From: Lachnospiraceae bacterium
GTDB lineage: Bacteria; Bacillota; Clostridia; Lachnospirales; Lachnospiraceae
Direction of reading: 5' to 3'
Assembly (NCBI GenBank): GCA_902363675.1
Contig: CABJAV010000009.1
Span: forward strand, 1 to 64,000
DNA: 64,000 bases
How positions within the stretch are numbered: the stretch's first letter is position 1; each line of letters opens with the position of its first letter. Below are positions 8,087 to 16,707 of the stretch, one piece after another. Made by a program: the position numbers and the translations under genes. The notes under the pieces are model-generated. The model saw nothing but the letters and a program-made list of their open reading frames with translations, searched no databases and was not told the DNA's origin.

Positions 8087-10293
8087 GAATAAAGGAAATA
8101 CGCAGGCGTATTCTGGGTGGCTGTCTGGCCTGCCTTCTCTGCTTCACCGGCAGTATCCCTGCATTTGCCGCTGAAACTGCAACCCCAGCCAATGCCGATG
8201 AAAGAACGGAGATTCTGCCGGATTTAGAAAGCGAGGCTCCGGGGACACTGGATAGCGGAACCCCGGAAACACCGGAAACACCGGAAGCACCGGAAGAAGT
8301 ATCCCTCGTCTTTGTCACAGAAATACAAAATGAAGGTGAACTGCTCTCCCTTCCGGCTTTTACCCTGCCCCTTAGAACCACACCGTCCGATGATGACCTG
8401 GAGGAAATTTATCAGCTGGCCCTTCAGTATCAAACCGTTTGCGCCACTGTATCAGCAGGTGAAGAAATCCGGCAGGAAACATTTCCTGTCTCATGGGATT
8501 TTTCGGCCATTGACCAGACCACTCCGGGCGAATATACCGCAGCAGGTCGGATTGAACTGCCGGAGGGGTATGCCTTTGGTGAAACTGTATTGCAGGAGCT
8601 TCAGATTTCCGTCCGGGTGGAAGAAATGCCGCCTGCTGTCATTACCTCCATAGAGAAATGGTATCCTTATACGAACGCGTTTGCGGTTCAACAGGGCAGC
8701 GAAACCGAAACGCTGGAAAATTTGTTTGCCTTTTCCCCTTACTATCTGGATTGCTATACGGAAAATGGAACCAGCTGCACCGCTGCGGTGGAATGGGATT
8801 TTTCCGGTATTGATTTGAATACTGTGGGACTGTACCATGCCATGGGAAAGCTGACCGCACCGGAAAACACTGCGTTTGCAGAGGGAATTGCTTTCCCTGA
8901 TATCTCAATTCCTGTTTCTGTACAGGCTTCAGGCAGACCGGACATTAACTGCTTTCTGGCTGCCAGAGGAAACCTTCATTTTCCCTGGGTCACACCGCCG
9001 GGGAAAATGGATGAGATCAGCGTATGGCTGTCCGAAAACAACGGTTCATGGAACCGTCTGGAAAGTGGCGTTTATGTGGGTCAGGAAATGCTCTCGATTG
9101 CCACCCGTCTGCTGACGCCGGGCAGCAGTTACCGCCTTCAGGTCGATTATGACGGCGGACAGACCGGCATCCTGTCCTTTACCTACGCAGATGAAATTGT
9201 CCTTGAAGGGTATCACGATGGCGACCGGGATGGAGGTGATGCAGGCGGCAATCCACCTGATACCATCATTCAGCCGCCTCCCGAACATACCGACGATCAG
9301 GATGACGGTTTCACAGACAGTCCCCCTACGCAACCTTCAAGATCGCCTGCAACAAATGGCGGTGGGATAGATTCCAACGATTCTGAAAAAGCACCTTCGG
9401 TCAGCGGAGAAAATGATTCTACGGATCACAAGCCTTCCGAGCCATCCTTGGATGGAAAAGACGATTCCATAAATAAAGATGAATTCCCATCGCAACAGGC
9501 AAACGGTGATGCAGAGGAAGCATTAGAACCAGACGCTGGTTCCGATGAACCGGCCATACCGGAAATCGAAGCGCCAGTTGTATCAGGTCAGCCAGAGGAA
9601 GATACCGCTTTACAGCAGCCCCCAAAAGTGCAGACGATTGCCGGCGATCCAGAGCTTACCGCTCCCAATCCTGCCCGGAAGCTTTCGGAAAACAGGAAAG
9701 AGCCGGTGCAAAGCATTATGACCGTTCCCCCGAAAAGTGCGGATTCCAAAAAACCTGTTTTTTCAGAGTTCTTCGATGAAACCACCGACCGGATTTCCGG
9801 CACACGCTTTTTGATGATGCTGCAAACAGGGGAGCAAAGAGCCGTCTTTTCCAAACAGGGAATCACCATCAGCATACCCAAAGACGCCTTGCCGGAGGGT
9901 ATCCAAAACGAAGATCAGATTGAAGTCATCATCCAAAAGGATACGGACGGCGGTTTTTCTTTTTCGTTTTCCATCAACGGAACTGTGCTCAACTCCCTGC
10001 CGGATGTTTCTGTCATGCTGCCCTATCCAAATGACCCGGCAGCCGGCACATTGTTCCTCGGTGATGAAAGCGGCGTGGAAATTCCCATGACCGGCTATGA
10101 CGATGCGGCAAAAGCCGCCTCCTTTCAGATCAGCCATACAGGGACATACACCATTGCAGTAAAGGAAGATGCCGTTTCCCTGGCACAGGTCGCCGACACA
10201 GAGCATAGCCGGTCGCCCATACTCCTTTTGATTCCGGCTTGTCTGCTTCTTCTGTCTGCCGGTGAATTTTTCCTAAGGAGGAGGCGAAAATAA
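8083..10293 (+). CDS. Membrane-anchored surface protein with Ig-like repeats, encoded between regulator and kinase
   Basis: This 736-residue protein has a signal peptide (cleavage near PAFA-AET), a Pro/Thr/Glu-rich start, and two related Ig-like segments marked by VSWDFSAID and VEWDFSGID about 110 residues apart. A long acidic Pro/Ser-rich linker (about 370-560) follows, then a C-terminal beta domain (GITISIPKDALPEG to GTYTIAVKEDA). A final transmembrane helix is followed by Arg-rich RRRRK. There is no LPXTG, so it stays anchored by the helix with its bulk outside. Its position between the LytTR regulator (4-bp overlap) and the kinase (one base apart) suggests it is the sensor's external partner or ligand-binding module. 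No named family was recognised. Confidence 0.87.
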   Translation: MRIKEIRRRILGGCLACLLCFTGSIPAFAAETATPANADERTEILPDLESEAPGTLDSGTPETPETPEAPEEVSLVFVTEIQNEGELLSLPAFTLPLRTTPSDDDLEEIYQLALQYQTVCATVSAGEEIRQETFPVSWDFSAIDQTTPGEYTAAGRIELPEGYAFGETVLQELQISVRVEEMPPAVITSIEKWYPYTNAFAVQQGSETETLENLFAFSPYYLDCYTENGTSCTAAVEWDFSGIDLNTVGLYHAMGKLTAPENTAFAEGIAFPDISIPVSVQASGRPDINCFLAARGNLHFPWVTPPGKMDEISVWLSENNGSWNRLESGVYVGQEMLSIATRLLTPGSSYRLQVDYDGGQTGILSFTYADEIVLEGYHDGDRDGGDAGGNPPDTIIQPPPEHTDDQDDGFTDSPPTQPSRSPATNGGGIDSNDSEKAPSVSGENDSTDHKPSEPSLDGKDDSINKDEFPSQQANGDAEEALEPDAGSDEPAIPEIEAPVVSGQPEEDTALQQPPKVQTIAGDPELTAPNPARKLSENRKEPVQSIMTVPPKSADSKKPVFSEFFDETTDRISGTRFLMMLQTGEQRAVFSKQGITISIPKDALPEGIQNEDQIEVIIQKDTDGGFSFSFSINGTVLNSLPDVSVMLPYPNDPAAGTLFLGDESGVEIPMTGYDDAAKAASFQISHTGTYTIAVKEDAVSLAQVADTEHSRSPILLLIPACLLLLSAGEFFLRRRRK

Positions 10294-10294
10294 G

Positions 10295-12196
10295 ATGGTA
10301 TCTTCTGTGGTAAAAAAATATGCCGCTTTATGTATGGTCTGCCTGTGTTCATCCCTGTTTTTTCTTGGCCTGTATCAGTTTAATAATAAATATAGCCAGA
10401 ACACAATTCAGGCGGCAAATGGGATCCTGGCGCTTTCTGAGGAAGAACTTCAAAAGTCACCGGTGCGCTTTCTGGTATCCGGCTGGGCATTTTATCCTGA
10501 CGCGCTTTTGACCCCGGAAGAAATACGGGATGAAAGCCATTATATGCGCTACCTTTCCATTGGAGCGCAGACCAATTTCTCCAGCCCTGCAAACCCTTCT
10601 CCCTATGGCTGCGGGACTTACCAGATGACATTCTTCCTGCCGGAACGGAAGGAAGCGTATGCACTGGAAATCCCGGAAGTGTTTTCTGCTTACAACCTTT
10701 ATCTGGATCATGACCTGATCCTGCAAATGGGGGAACCGGCACAGGGGACACCATTGGTTCAAAACCGCATGGTCATTTTTCATGGTGGAAAACCGGTCAC
10801 ACTCACCATAGCGGTCAGCAACTATGACCACTTTTACGGAGGGATTGTTTATCCGCCTGCTTTCGGAACGATGCTGGCGGTCAATACAACCAGAGGAATC
10901 CGGTTTGCATTCTGCCTGTTTGGCTGTACGGTTACCTTTGTCTGTGCGCTGCTGTCCTTTTATTTCAGCCGCCGGATGAAACAGAACAATCCATCCCTGT
11001 TCGGACTGATCTGCCTTGCCATGTGCGGCCTGTCATCCTATCCTGTGCTTCATATGCTGGCTGCTGTTCCCATATTCCCCTGGTACACGATGGAACTGTT
11101 CTGTATCTATCTGGTTACCTGGCTGATCGTAGTTCTGCAAAACCGGATATGCAGGCCGGGCTTCCTGCCTGCGGCCATCAGCAATGGGGTGGGCGCTGCG
11201 TTCCTGGTATATGCGTTTGTGTATGGCATGATGGCTTCCCATCTCTCCCTTGGAGCGATTCGTTTCTTCTCTGCATCGGTCTTTTGTTATAAGGTGGCAT
11301 CTGCACTCTATCTGCTTATCATCGCTGTGCTTGCCATTTACCGGGGAGAACAGCGGAGCAGGCCAATTTTCTATGCTGCGGCAGCCGCGACCTGCGCCTT
11401 TATATGGGATCGCCTTCTGCCGGTTTATGAGCCGGTTATCGGCGGTTGGTTTGTGGAATGGGGCAGCTTTTTCATAGCAGCCGCCATCGGTTATTCCCTC
11501 TGGCGCGATGTGGTAGAGGGGTATGGAAACAGCCTGATTTTTCAGGAAGAACGCAAGCAGGTCGTCCGGCAGCTTTCTATGCAGACCGAATACAGCCGTC
11601 AGGTTTCTGAAGCAGCGGCAGAAAACAGAAGGCTGATTCACGACATCAAACACCATCTGCGCACCATAGACCGCATGGCCTCTGAACGTGGGCAGACGGA
11701 GATCTGCTCCTTCCTGTTACAGGTAGAAGAACAGGTTGCTGCAACATCGGGTCACTCCCCTGCCCAGTTCTGCAAAAATCCCGTTGTAAATGCGCTGATT
11801 GAATACTACTACGGCATGGCGCAGACACAAGGGACAGAATTTCAGGTGCAGCTCGATCTTCCCGATCAGATGCCGCTTACCGATGTGGAACTGTGTACGG
11901 TGCTGGGCAATCTTTTGGACAATGCCGTTGAGGCGTGCAGCCGCCAAAAGCAAGGGGTGCACCGCATTTTCATTGCAGGCGAAACCAAAGGCAATATGTA
12001 CTTTTTGAAGATTGAAAACACTTACGACGGTCTGGCCTTGCAGGAGGGAAAAACATTCCTCTCCCGAAAGGGTACATCTGCTGATCATGGAATCGGGCTT
12101 TCCTCTGTCCGAAAAATCATTGAAGGCCATGGCGGTGATCTCGATCTTGTTCCCGGTGAGGAATCCTTTCTTGTTGGAATTACAATACAGATGTAA
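10295..12196 (+). CDS. AgrC-like sensor histidine kinase with GHKL ATPase domain
   Basis: This 633-residue membrane kinase begins with an N-terminal helix (about 8-28), then an extracellular jelly-roll-like region (about 35-200) of the 7TMR-DISM kind. Some seven or eight transmembrane helices (about 205-410) follow, then a coiled linker. The phospho-acceptor His449 lies in the LIHDIKHHLR motif typical of kinases that pair with LytTR regulators. A GHKL ATPase domain with N-box LDNAVEA (Asn543) and G-box GIGLSSVRKII completes it. It is third in the rightward operon, starting one base after the surface protein stop. It probably phosphorylates Asp57 of the LytTR regulator in response to an external signal. 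The signal is unknown. Confidence 0.9.
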   Translation: MVSSVVKKYAALCMVCLCSSLFFLGLYQFNNKYSQNTIQAANGILALSEEELQKSPVRFLVSGWAFYPDALLTPEEIRDESHYMRYLSIGAQTNFSSPANPSPYGCGTYQMTFFLPERKEAYALEIPEVFSAYNLYLDHDLILQMGEPAQGTPLVQNRMVIFHGGKPVTLTIAVSNYDHFYGGIVYPPAFGTMLAVNTTRGIRFAFCLFGCTVTFVCALLSFYFSRRMKQNNPSLFGLICLAMCGLSSYPVLHMLAAVPIFPWYTMELFCIYLVTWLIVVLQNRICRPGFLPAAISNGVGAAFLVYAFVYGMMASHLSLGAIRFFSASVFCYKVASALYLLIIAVLAIYRGEQRSRPIFYAAAAATCAFIWDRLLPVYEPVIGGWFVEWGSFFIAAAIGYSLWRDVVEGYGNSLIFQEERKQVVRQLSMQTEYSRQVSEAAAENRRLIHDIKHHLRTIDRMASERGQTEICSFLLQVEEQVAATSGHSPAQFCKNPVVNALIEYYYGMAQTQGTEFQVQLDLPDQMPLTDVELCTVLGNLLDNAVEACSRQKQGVHRIFIAGETKGNMYFLKIENTYDGLALQEGKTFLSRKGTSADHGIGLSSVRKIIEGHGGDLDLVPGEESFLVGITIQM

Positions 12197-12425
12197 AAAC
12201 TGTTTTTTGAGGCGCATTCAGATACGCTCGTTGGGGCCACCCCAAACCCCGGCCAGCCCGCTTTTGCTGGTCTGGCGAACACGCCTTACGGCGTGGCTTT
12301 TCGCTCCCTTACGGTCGCTGTTCCTGCCACGAAAATATTGTTCGCCCACCGTTGGCGGCTGATAAGCTGATGCAGAACAAAGAAAACGGCACATACCGTC
12401 CGACCTTTTTCTGTATGCGGGATGA
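12197..12425. other. Mobile-element debris with short hairpins, no intact gene
   Basis: This G+C-rich stretch has small stems (CACGCC/GGCGTG near 12280-12296, CCAGC/GCTGG near 12252-12270). A short open frame ends at TGA 12433-12435 and contains MQNKENGTYRPTFFCMRDE. It resembles the mid-part of a real protein, but the family could not be named. It looks like the disturbed upstream side of the adjacent IS256 remnant. Confidence 0.4.
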
Positions 12426-12602
12426 AAAAAAGTGACCAAAAGCAAGACGGTATTTCCGTCGGATGACAGCCTTTTGAAAATGCTGTATCTGGCACCCATG
12501 GATATCACGAAAAAATAGACCGGTCACAGGCAGGACTGGGGACAGATCCATTCCCAGCTTGAAATTTATTTTGAAGAACGTCTGGCAGGACGGAACCTGT
12601 AA
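12426..12602 (+). pseudogene. IS256-family transposase, C-terminal remnant with internal stop
   Basis: Frame 12432-12602 reads KTVFPSDDSLLKMLYLA, then MDITKK, a TAG stop, TGHRQDWGQIHSQLEIYF and EERLAG. This matches the conserved C-terminus of IS256 (mutator-type) transposases, where the stop replaces the Trp of KKWTG. Upstream the frame is closed by TGA at 12423-12425, so the catalytic core is missing. It marks the right flank of the surface-protein island. The family assignment is from memory of this conserved tail. Confidence 0.8.
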
Positions 12603-12611
12603 AGCAGTCAA

Positions 12612-12642
12612 TTTTAGGCAGGTTTTGTTGACATGCCTAAAA
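12612..12642. promoter_or_regulatory. Perfect 9-bp dyad around a -35 box (operator-like)
   Basis: TTTTAGGCA (12612-12620) is exactly complementary to TGCCTAAAA (12634-12642), with 13 bases between that contain the TTGACA box of the promoter at 12628-12655. This is the arrangement of a repressor operator. No regulator gene is adjacent in an intact form. Confidence 0.5.
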
Positions 12643-12655
12643 ACTATTGTATAAT
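12628..12655 (+). promoter_or_regulatory. Strong rightward sigma-A promoter with no intact gene behind it
   Basis: TTGACA (12628-12633) and TATAAT (12650-12655), both full consensus, are separated by 16 bases. The transcript would start near 12662, exactly where a hairpin begins (ATGGGCAGA 12662-12670 with TCTGCCCAT 12686-12694). Downstream lie only leftward remnants, so it may make a short RNA or be the outward promoter of the IS end. Confidence 0.6.
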
Positions 12656-12814
12656 GCAGATATGGGCAGAATCCGGAAAATCGGCTCTGCCCATTTGTAA
12701 CTATTCACAAATCTTATATCAGTTTCTAACGTTTACACAAAACTTGAAACGGTCTCCACAGCTTATAAACCAATAGGGGAGAATGCTCCCCCCAGATAGC
12801 ACTCTCCCTCTGAA

Positions 12815-13378
12815 TCAATTCTGTTCTTCATCCAGCCATTCTTTTAGCTTTTTCTGTAACAGCTTTTTATCCGGCAAATATAATTTATACTCTTTTGCCG
12901 CTGTTCAAAGAGAAAGTCTTTCATACAAACTGGAGTGAAATTGTCTTTTTAAGGTGCTTACATTCCAGTTAGAACGTATTACTTCCTTTTCATAAAAGTC
13001 TCTTTCGTCCTTATCCTCTATACGCATAAGTATCTGATAATGTGTCCAGCTCAGCTTAAATGGTATTTTTTTGTATGCCGTTTCTAATTGTCCAATTCCC
13101 GATTGGATAATTTCATCTTCTCTATCTTTGTAAGCCATGTAAAATTGACGCATTCCAGCAACATTGCTTCTTGAAAAACCTCTACCATATTCTTCTGTCA
13201 GATATGACGACAAAGAATCCAAGACTTTTGCTCCATATTTTGCTCTTTCTGAACCCTGCTGTTCCTGCTCGATAATATATCTTCCAAGCAGAAAACTGGT
13301 AAGAACTGTAATTGCATTTGCCATTTGTCCCATATTACTTCTGGCACTGTCAATCAGCTTTTTTGATTTATCAAATGA
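12815..13378 (-). pseudogene. YhcG-type (DUF1016) PD-(D/E)XK nuclease, internally deleted remnant
   Basis: The leftward frame from about 13378 reads KKLIDSARSNMGQMANAITV through YERLSL. This is the N-terminal helical domain of YhcG/DUF1016 proteins, ending at a stop at 12905. In another frame just beyond, YKLYLPDKKLLQKKLKEWL ends at TGA (complement of 12815-12817). That is the C-terminal tail of the same family. The nuclease core between them, normally about 150-200 residues, is missing and the true N-terminus is replaced by foreign sequence. It is therefore a dead gene with an internal deletion and frame break. Confidence 0.78.
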
Positions 13379-13499
13379 TATGAATACCGAATTTTAATCC
13401 AAGTTCATGTACATAAGAAGCAGGTGCTCCGGAGCATGCTGCCATAGACATTGCCATTACAACAGCAAGCATACCCTTCATCATACTCTTAATTCTCAT
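13371..13499 (-). pseudogene. Chimeric remnant: sugar-binding lipoprotein signal peptide joined to a GH27 scrap
   Basis: From ATG 13499, with AGAGGAG eight bases upstream, the frame gives a lipoprotein signal peptide (MRIKSMMKGMLAVVMAMSM then AAC, a lipobox) of the kind found on ABC sugar-binding proteins. After GAPAS it changes abruptly to YVHELGLKFGIHI. That is nearly identical to YVHSLGLKFGIHI in the intact GH27 enzyme encoded at 15230-16495. It then runs into the YhcG remnant and stops. Three genes have evidently been collapsed by deletions into about 130 bases. The DNA of the GH27 scrap differs from the intact copy at several silent positions, so it comes from a second, lost paralogue. 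Confidence 0.75.
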
Positions 13500-13629
13500 A
13501 ATCGTTTCTCCTCTCTGAAACATGTTTTGTTTTTCCTCTGCTTCACTATACAATACCGTTGTAAAAACCAATGTCCAAAGTAGGAAAAATTTGAGTAAAT
13601 TCCGACACTTATTTTATGCAGTTCTATCT

Positions 13630-15126
13630 TTATGAGATTTCATCAACATCATAATACTTAAAATCCCGGAAGCAGGCACTTCCTCCTGTTTCCTCTGCCG
13701 CATAGCAGAACAGACCAAACCGGCAACCAGTAAAATGATCCAGTTTGAAGTACAGCTTATGCACGGTTCCGATGGGTAGCCAGTCTCCCTTATTTACCCG
13801 GTAATAGCAGCGTGCTTCATCCTTCATGTTACAGAAATCTGCTTCAAGACGAAAATCCATCTGGTGTGATTCAACAACAGTTCCTTCCGTCATATCCAAT
13901 ATACCATCTTCTTTTTTATCCAGCATAAGGACTTCATATTTTCCATGACGTTTTGTAATGCCAACTGCAGCATAACAGCCCTGCAACGCACACAAACCTG
14001 CGACATCGCCCTCTTTCAATGCAGAAGCATCAACAGTAACCTCAGCTGCGCAGGACGGATAACTCATCCTTTGCGTAAGCGTATTTACTGCCTGTGTAAG
14101 CTCTGTACAAACTTCCCGTGTTGTAATTGTATAGGTTCCCTGCAATGCATCCAGATGATAGTACCGTGGATCTGGATCATGATTAAACTGCCAGCGCGGA
14201 AGCAGCCCATTACAGAAATCATCACTTCCCACTAATGGCTGATAAATATATCCTGGTCTGGTACTGTGAACCTCTATTTCTTCCGGCACATGTCCGTTCT
14301 GTCCAAAAATCGGAAAATGATCCTTCCAGGTAACCGGAAGCAGAATAGGAATCCGTCCAACTGCTCCGGAATCCTGAAACAGCATTGCATACCACTTTCC
14401 ATCCGGCGTATCCACTATTCCTCCCTGTGCCACGCCCTGTCCACAATATCCACGATCATCACAAAGTACATCTCCACCCGTGAATTCTCCTTCCAGAGAA
14501 TCACTGTAAAAGCATGCTTCCGTCCGCATCCAGCGGTCTCTCAGGGAATGAACCAGAAAAATATAATAATAGCCGTTTATTTTTTGAATATGAGAACCCT
14601 CATAGCCTAGCTCCGGGTTCTTATGATCACTGACTAAAAGACGATGTAATCCGTCCTTCTTTGGTGCAGTCAAATCTTCATTCAATTCTGTAATCCAGAT
14701 TTCATCATTTCCATATACAATATAGTTTCTGCCATCCTCATCAAATAATAAAGAGCCGTCATGATAAAAGCCTTCTATCAGCTGCTTTTTCCATGGACCA
14801 TCTATTTTTTCCGAAGTATACAAATAAGTCTTACGGGTATCATTTGCCACAAAGCAGATCCAAAATCGGCCTTCATGATAGCGCAGGGAAGCTGCCCACA
14901 TGCCCTGTCCGTAAATATTCTGACCGCTTTTCAGTTGCTGCGCATCCGTATGATCCAACGTCTCATAGACATAAGTCGCATGCTTCCAGTGCACCAGATC
15001 AAAAGACTGCAGAATCTCACAGCCCGGCATAAAGTGCATGGTTGTGGATATCATATAATAGGTGTCTTCTACGCGGATCACGTCCGGATCTGGATAATCT
15101 AATCTTGTTATAGGATTTACATTCAT
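13630..15126 (-). CDS. Glycoside hydrolase family 43 enzyme (beta-xylosidase or arabinofuranosidase type)
   Basis: This 498-residue enzyme has a five-bladed propeller in about residues 1-310. It carries the base Asp in YPDPDV (near residue 13), the pKa-setting Asp in HDGSLLFD and the general acid Glu in GYEGSHIQK. A C-terminal concanavalin-like beta-sandwich (about 315-498) is of the type found on beta-xylosidases. There is no signal peptide, so it acts inside the cell on imported oligosaccharides, most likely releasing xylose or arabinose. AGAAAGGAATAAAC precedes ATG 15126. It lies about 100 A+T-rich bases after the GH27 gene on the same strand and is probably co-transcribed. Exact substrate cannot be told from sequence alone. 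Confidence 0.88.
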   Translation of the reverse strand: MNVNPITRLDYPDPDVIRVEDTYYMISTTMHFMPGCEILQSFDLVHWKHATYVYETLDHTDAQQLKSGQNIYGQGMWAASLRYHEGRFWICFVANDTRKTYLYTSEKIDGPWKKQLIEGFYHDGSLLFDEDGRNYIVYGNDEIWITELNEDLTAPKKDGLHRLLVSDHKNPELGYEGSHIQKINGYYYIFLVHSLRDRWMRTEACFYSDSLEGEFTGGDVLCDDRGYCGQGVAQGGIVDTPDGKWYAMLFQDSGAVGRIPILLPVTWKDHFPIFGQNGHVPEEIEVHSTRPGYIYQPLVGSDDFCNGLLPRWQFNHDPDPRYYHLDALQGTYTITTREVCTELTQAVNTLTQRMSYPSCAAEVTVDASALKEGDVAGLCALQGCYAAVGITKRHGKYEVLMLDKKEDGILDMTEGTVVESHQMDFRLEADFCNMKDEARCYYRVNKGDWLPIGTVHKLYFKLDHFTGCRFGLFCYAAEETGGSACFRDFKYYDVDEIS

Positions 15127-15229
15127 TGTTTATTCCTTTCTGTTTTATCTCCATATTCTTTCTTTGTTCTATTCTATTTTTACTATTTTATCTTTGTTTC
15201 TTATCTATACATTAACAGTAGTATGCTTT

Positions 15230-16495
15230 TTAGTTGTACGTAAAATGATATGCCCTAGCACCATGACTCTTTAATGACACACTAAGGCTCTTTGGCTCTT
15301 CCACGTGCTCTCCGCTCCAAAGCTCCGTTCCATTTACTCCATCATAAATCTCCAGATCGGCAAGCGGTATGGATATGTCACTGTCTTTATCACCCAGATT
15401 AAATACCGCGACATAATATCCACCCTTTGTATCTGCTGCAATCCACAATGCATGCTCTATACCATCGATTTCACGTCTCCACACCTGATGCGAATGCCGT
15501 GCATTTGCATGCATGGCAAGTATTTCAGAATTGGTTACCAGATTCATAGTGAATTCGTCAAACCCTGTCAGCTCTCCTCCCAGCATCAACGGAGAACGCA
15601 TGATACTCCAGAGTGTCAGCATGGTGATCTGCTCATCCTGTGTGAAATTCGTCCAATTATTCACATCATATACCTGCCGTATCGGTCCGACCGGAAGCAT
15701 ATCGGCATCCGGCCAGTGCCCTGCACCTGCATGGGTGCACCATTTTTCTGCTCTTGAAAACATATCATATAACAGTTCCCACTTATCCCAGAAATCATCG
15801 GTGATTCTCCACATATTGGAAATCTGCTTATAAAGCTCTGCCTTTTCTAAAAGGGCAGGTCCCGGCGACAGACTTAAAACCATGGGTCTTCCGCAACCAT
15901 GCAATGCTTTGCTCAGCATAATCAGTTCGGATTCCTCATGTGGCAGTTCCCGTGCAATATCATCACATTTAATAAAATCCACACCCCAGGAAGCATATAA
16001 TTCAAAAATACTGTTATAGTATTCCCGTGCCCCGTCTTTCTCAGGATCTACACCATACATATCCGTATTCCAGGCACAGATACTGTTTGTTTTGGCAATT
16101 TCCCGGGCATGTCTGTCACTGTTCATGATTTTCGTGTTCTGATGTACAGCCTGTCGTGGAATCCCTCTCATAATATGAATGCCGAACTTCAATCCAAGAG
16201 AATGGACATATTCTGCCAATGGTCCAAAGCCCGCACTGTTTGCTGCGGAAGGAAAACGATTTACTGCGGGAAGCAGTCTTCCATACTCATCCATTACTAC
16301 ATCCGCAAAAGGATGATACTCATTGGTTGCAGCATAAGGCTCATACCATTGGATATCCACCACAATATATTCCCAACCGTACTCCTTCAGATGCTCAGCC
16401 ATAAATTCAGCGTTCCGTCGTACGATATCTTCTGTAACAGCCGCTCCATAACAATCCCAGCTGTTCCACCCCATAGGTGCTGTTTTCATCTTCAT
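15230..16495 (-). CDS. Glycoside hydrolase family 27 alpha-galactosidase-like enzyme
   Basis: This 421-residue TIM-barrel enzyme begins with MGWNSWDCYG, the signature of GH27. It has the catalytic nucleophile Asp in VDFIKCDD and the acid/base Asp in ITDDFWDKW. A short C-terminal beta domain (about 330-421) follows. No signal peptide is present, so it is cytoplasmic. It would remove terminal alpha-galactose, or in some GH27 members beta-L-arabinopyranose, from imported hemicellulose fragments; the latter would fit the GH43 neighbour and the araD remnant. The start ATG 16495 has GAGAGGG ten bases upstream. The gene lies between broken genes of the same kind of pathway. Confidence 0.9.
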   Translation of the reverse strand: MKMKTAPMGWNSWDCYGAAVTEDIVRRNAEFMAEHLKEYGWEYIVVDIQWYEPYAATNEYHPFADVVMDEYGRLLPAVNRFPSAANSAGFGPLAEYVHSLGLKFGIHIMRGIPRQAVHQNTKIMNSDRHAREIAKTNSICAWNTDMYGVDPEKDGAREYYNSIFELYASWGVDFIKCDDIARELPHEESELIMLSKALHGCGRPMVLSLSPGPALLEKAELYKQISNMWRITDDFWDKWELLYDMFSRAEKWCTHAGAGHWPDADMLPVGPIRQVYDVNNWTNFTQDEQITMLTLWSIMRSPLMLGGELTGFDEFTMNLVTNSEILAMHANARHSHQVWRREIDGIEHALWIAADTKGGYYVAVFNLGDKDSDISIPLADLEIYDGVNGTELWSGEHVEEPKSLSVSLKSHGARAYHFTYN

Positions 16496-16521
16496 CTGTT
16501 TTATACCCTCTCGATATCTTG

Positions 16522-16707
16522 TTAATTCTGTCCGTAATATGCATTTGCACCATGCTTACGGAAATAATGCTTATCCTGTAATTCCTGCGGGGCAGATGCT
16601 ACCTGCGGATGAATCAGCTCGGTTCGATATGCCATCTTGGCAACCTCTTCAAGAACCACCGCATTGTGGACGGCCTCCTTTGCATCCTTGCCCCAGGAAA
16701 AAGGATC
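16522..16707 (-). pseudogene. araD: L-ribulose-5-phosphate 4-epimerase, C-terminal remnant
   Basis: The frame reads [25 protein letters not shown], then [27 protein letters not shown] and stop. This is the C-terminal quarter of AraD, whose last residues HGANAYYGQ are nearly invariant. Everything before DPFSWG is missing; instead the frame enters the 3' end of rlmD in another register. The two genes meet at 16706-16707 with no spacer, which points to a deletion joining them. The remnant shows that the locus once handled L-arabinose. Confidence 0.82.
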
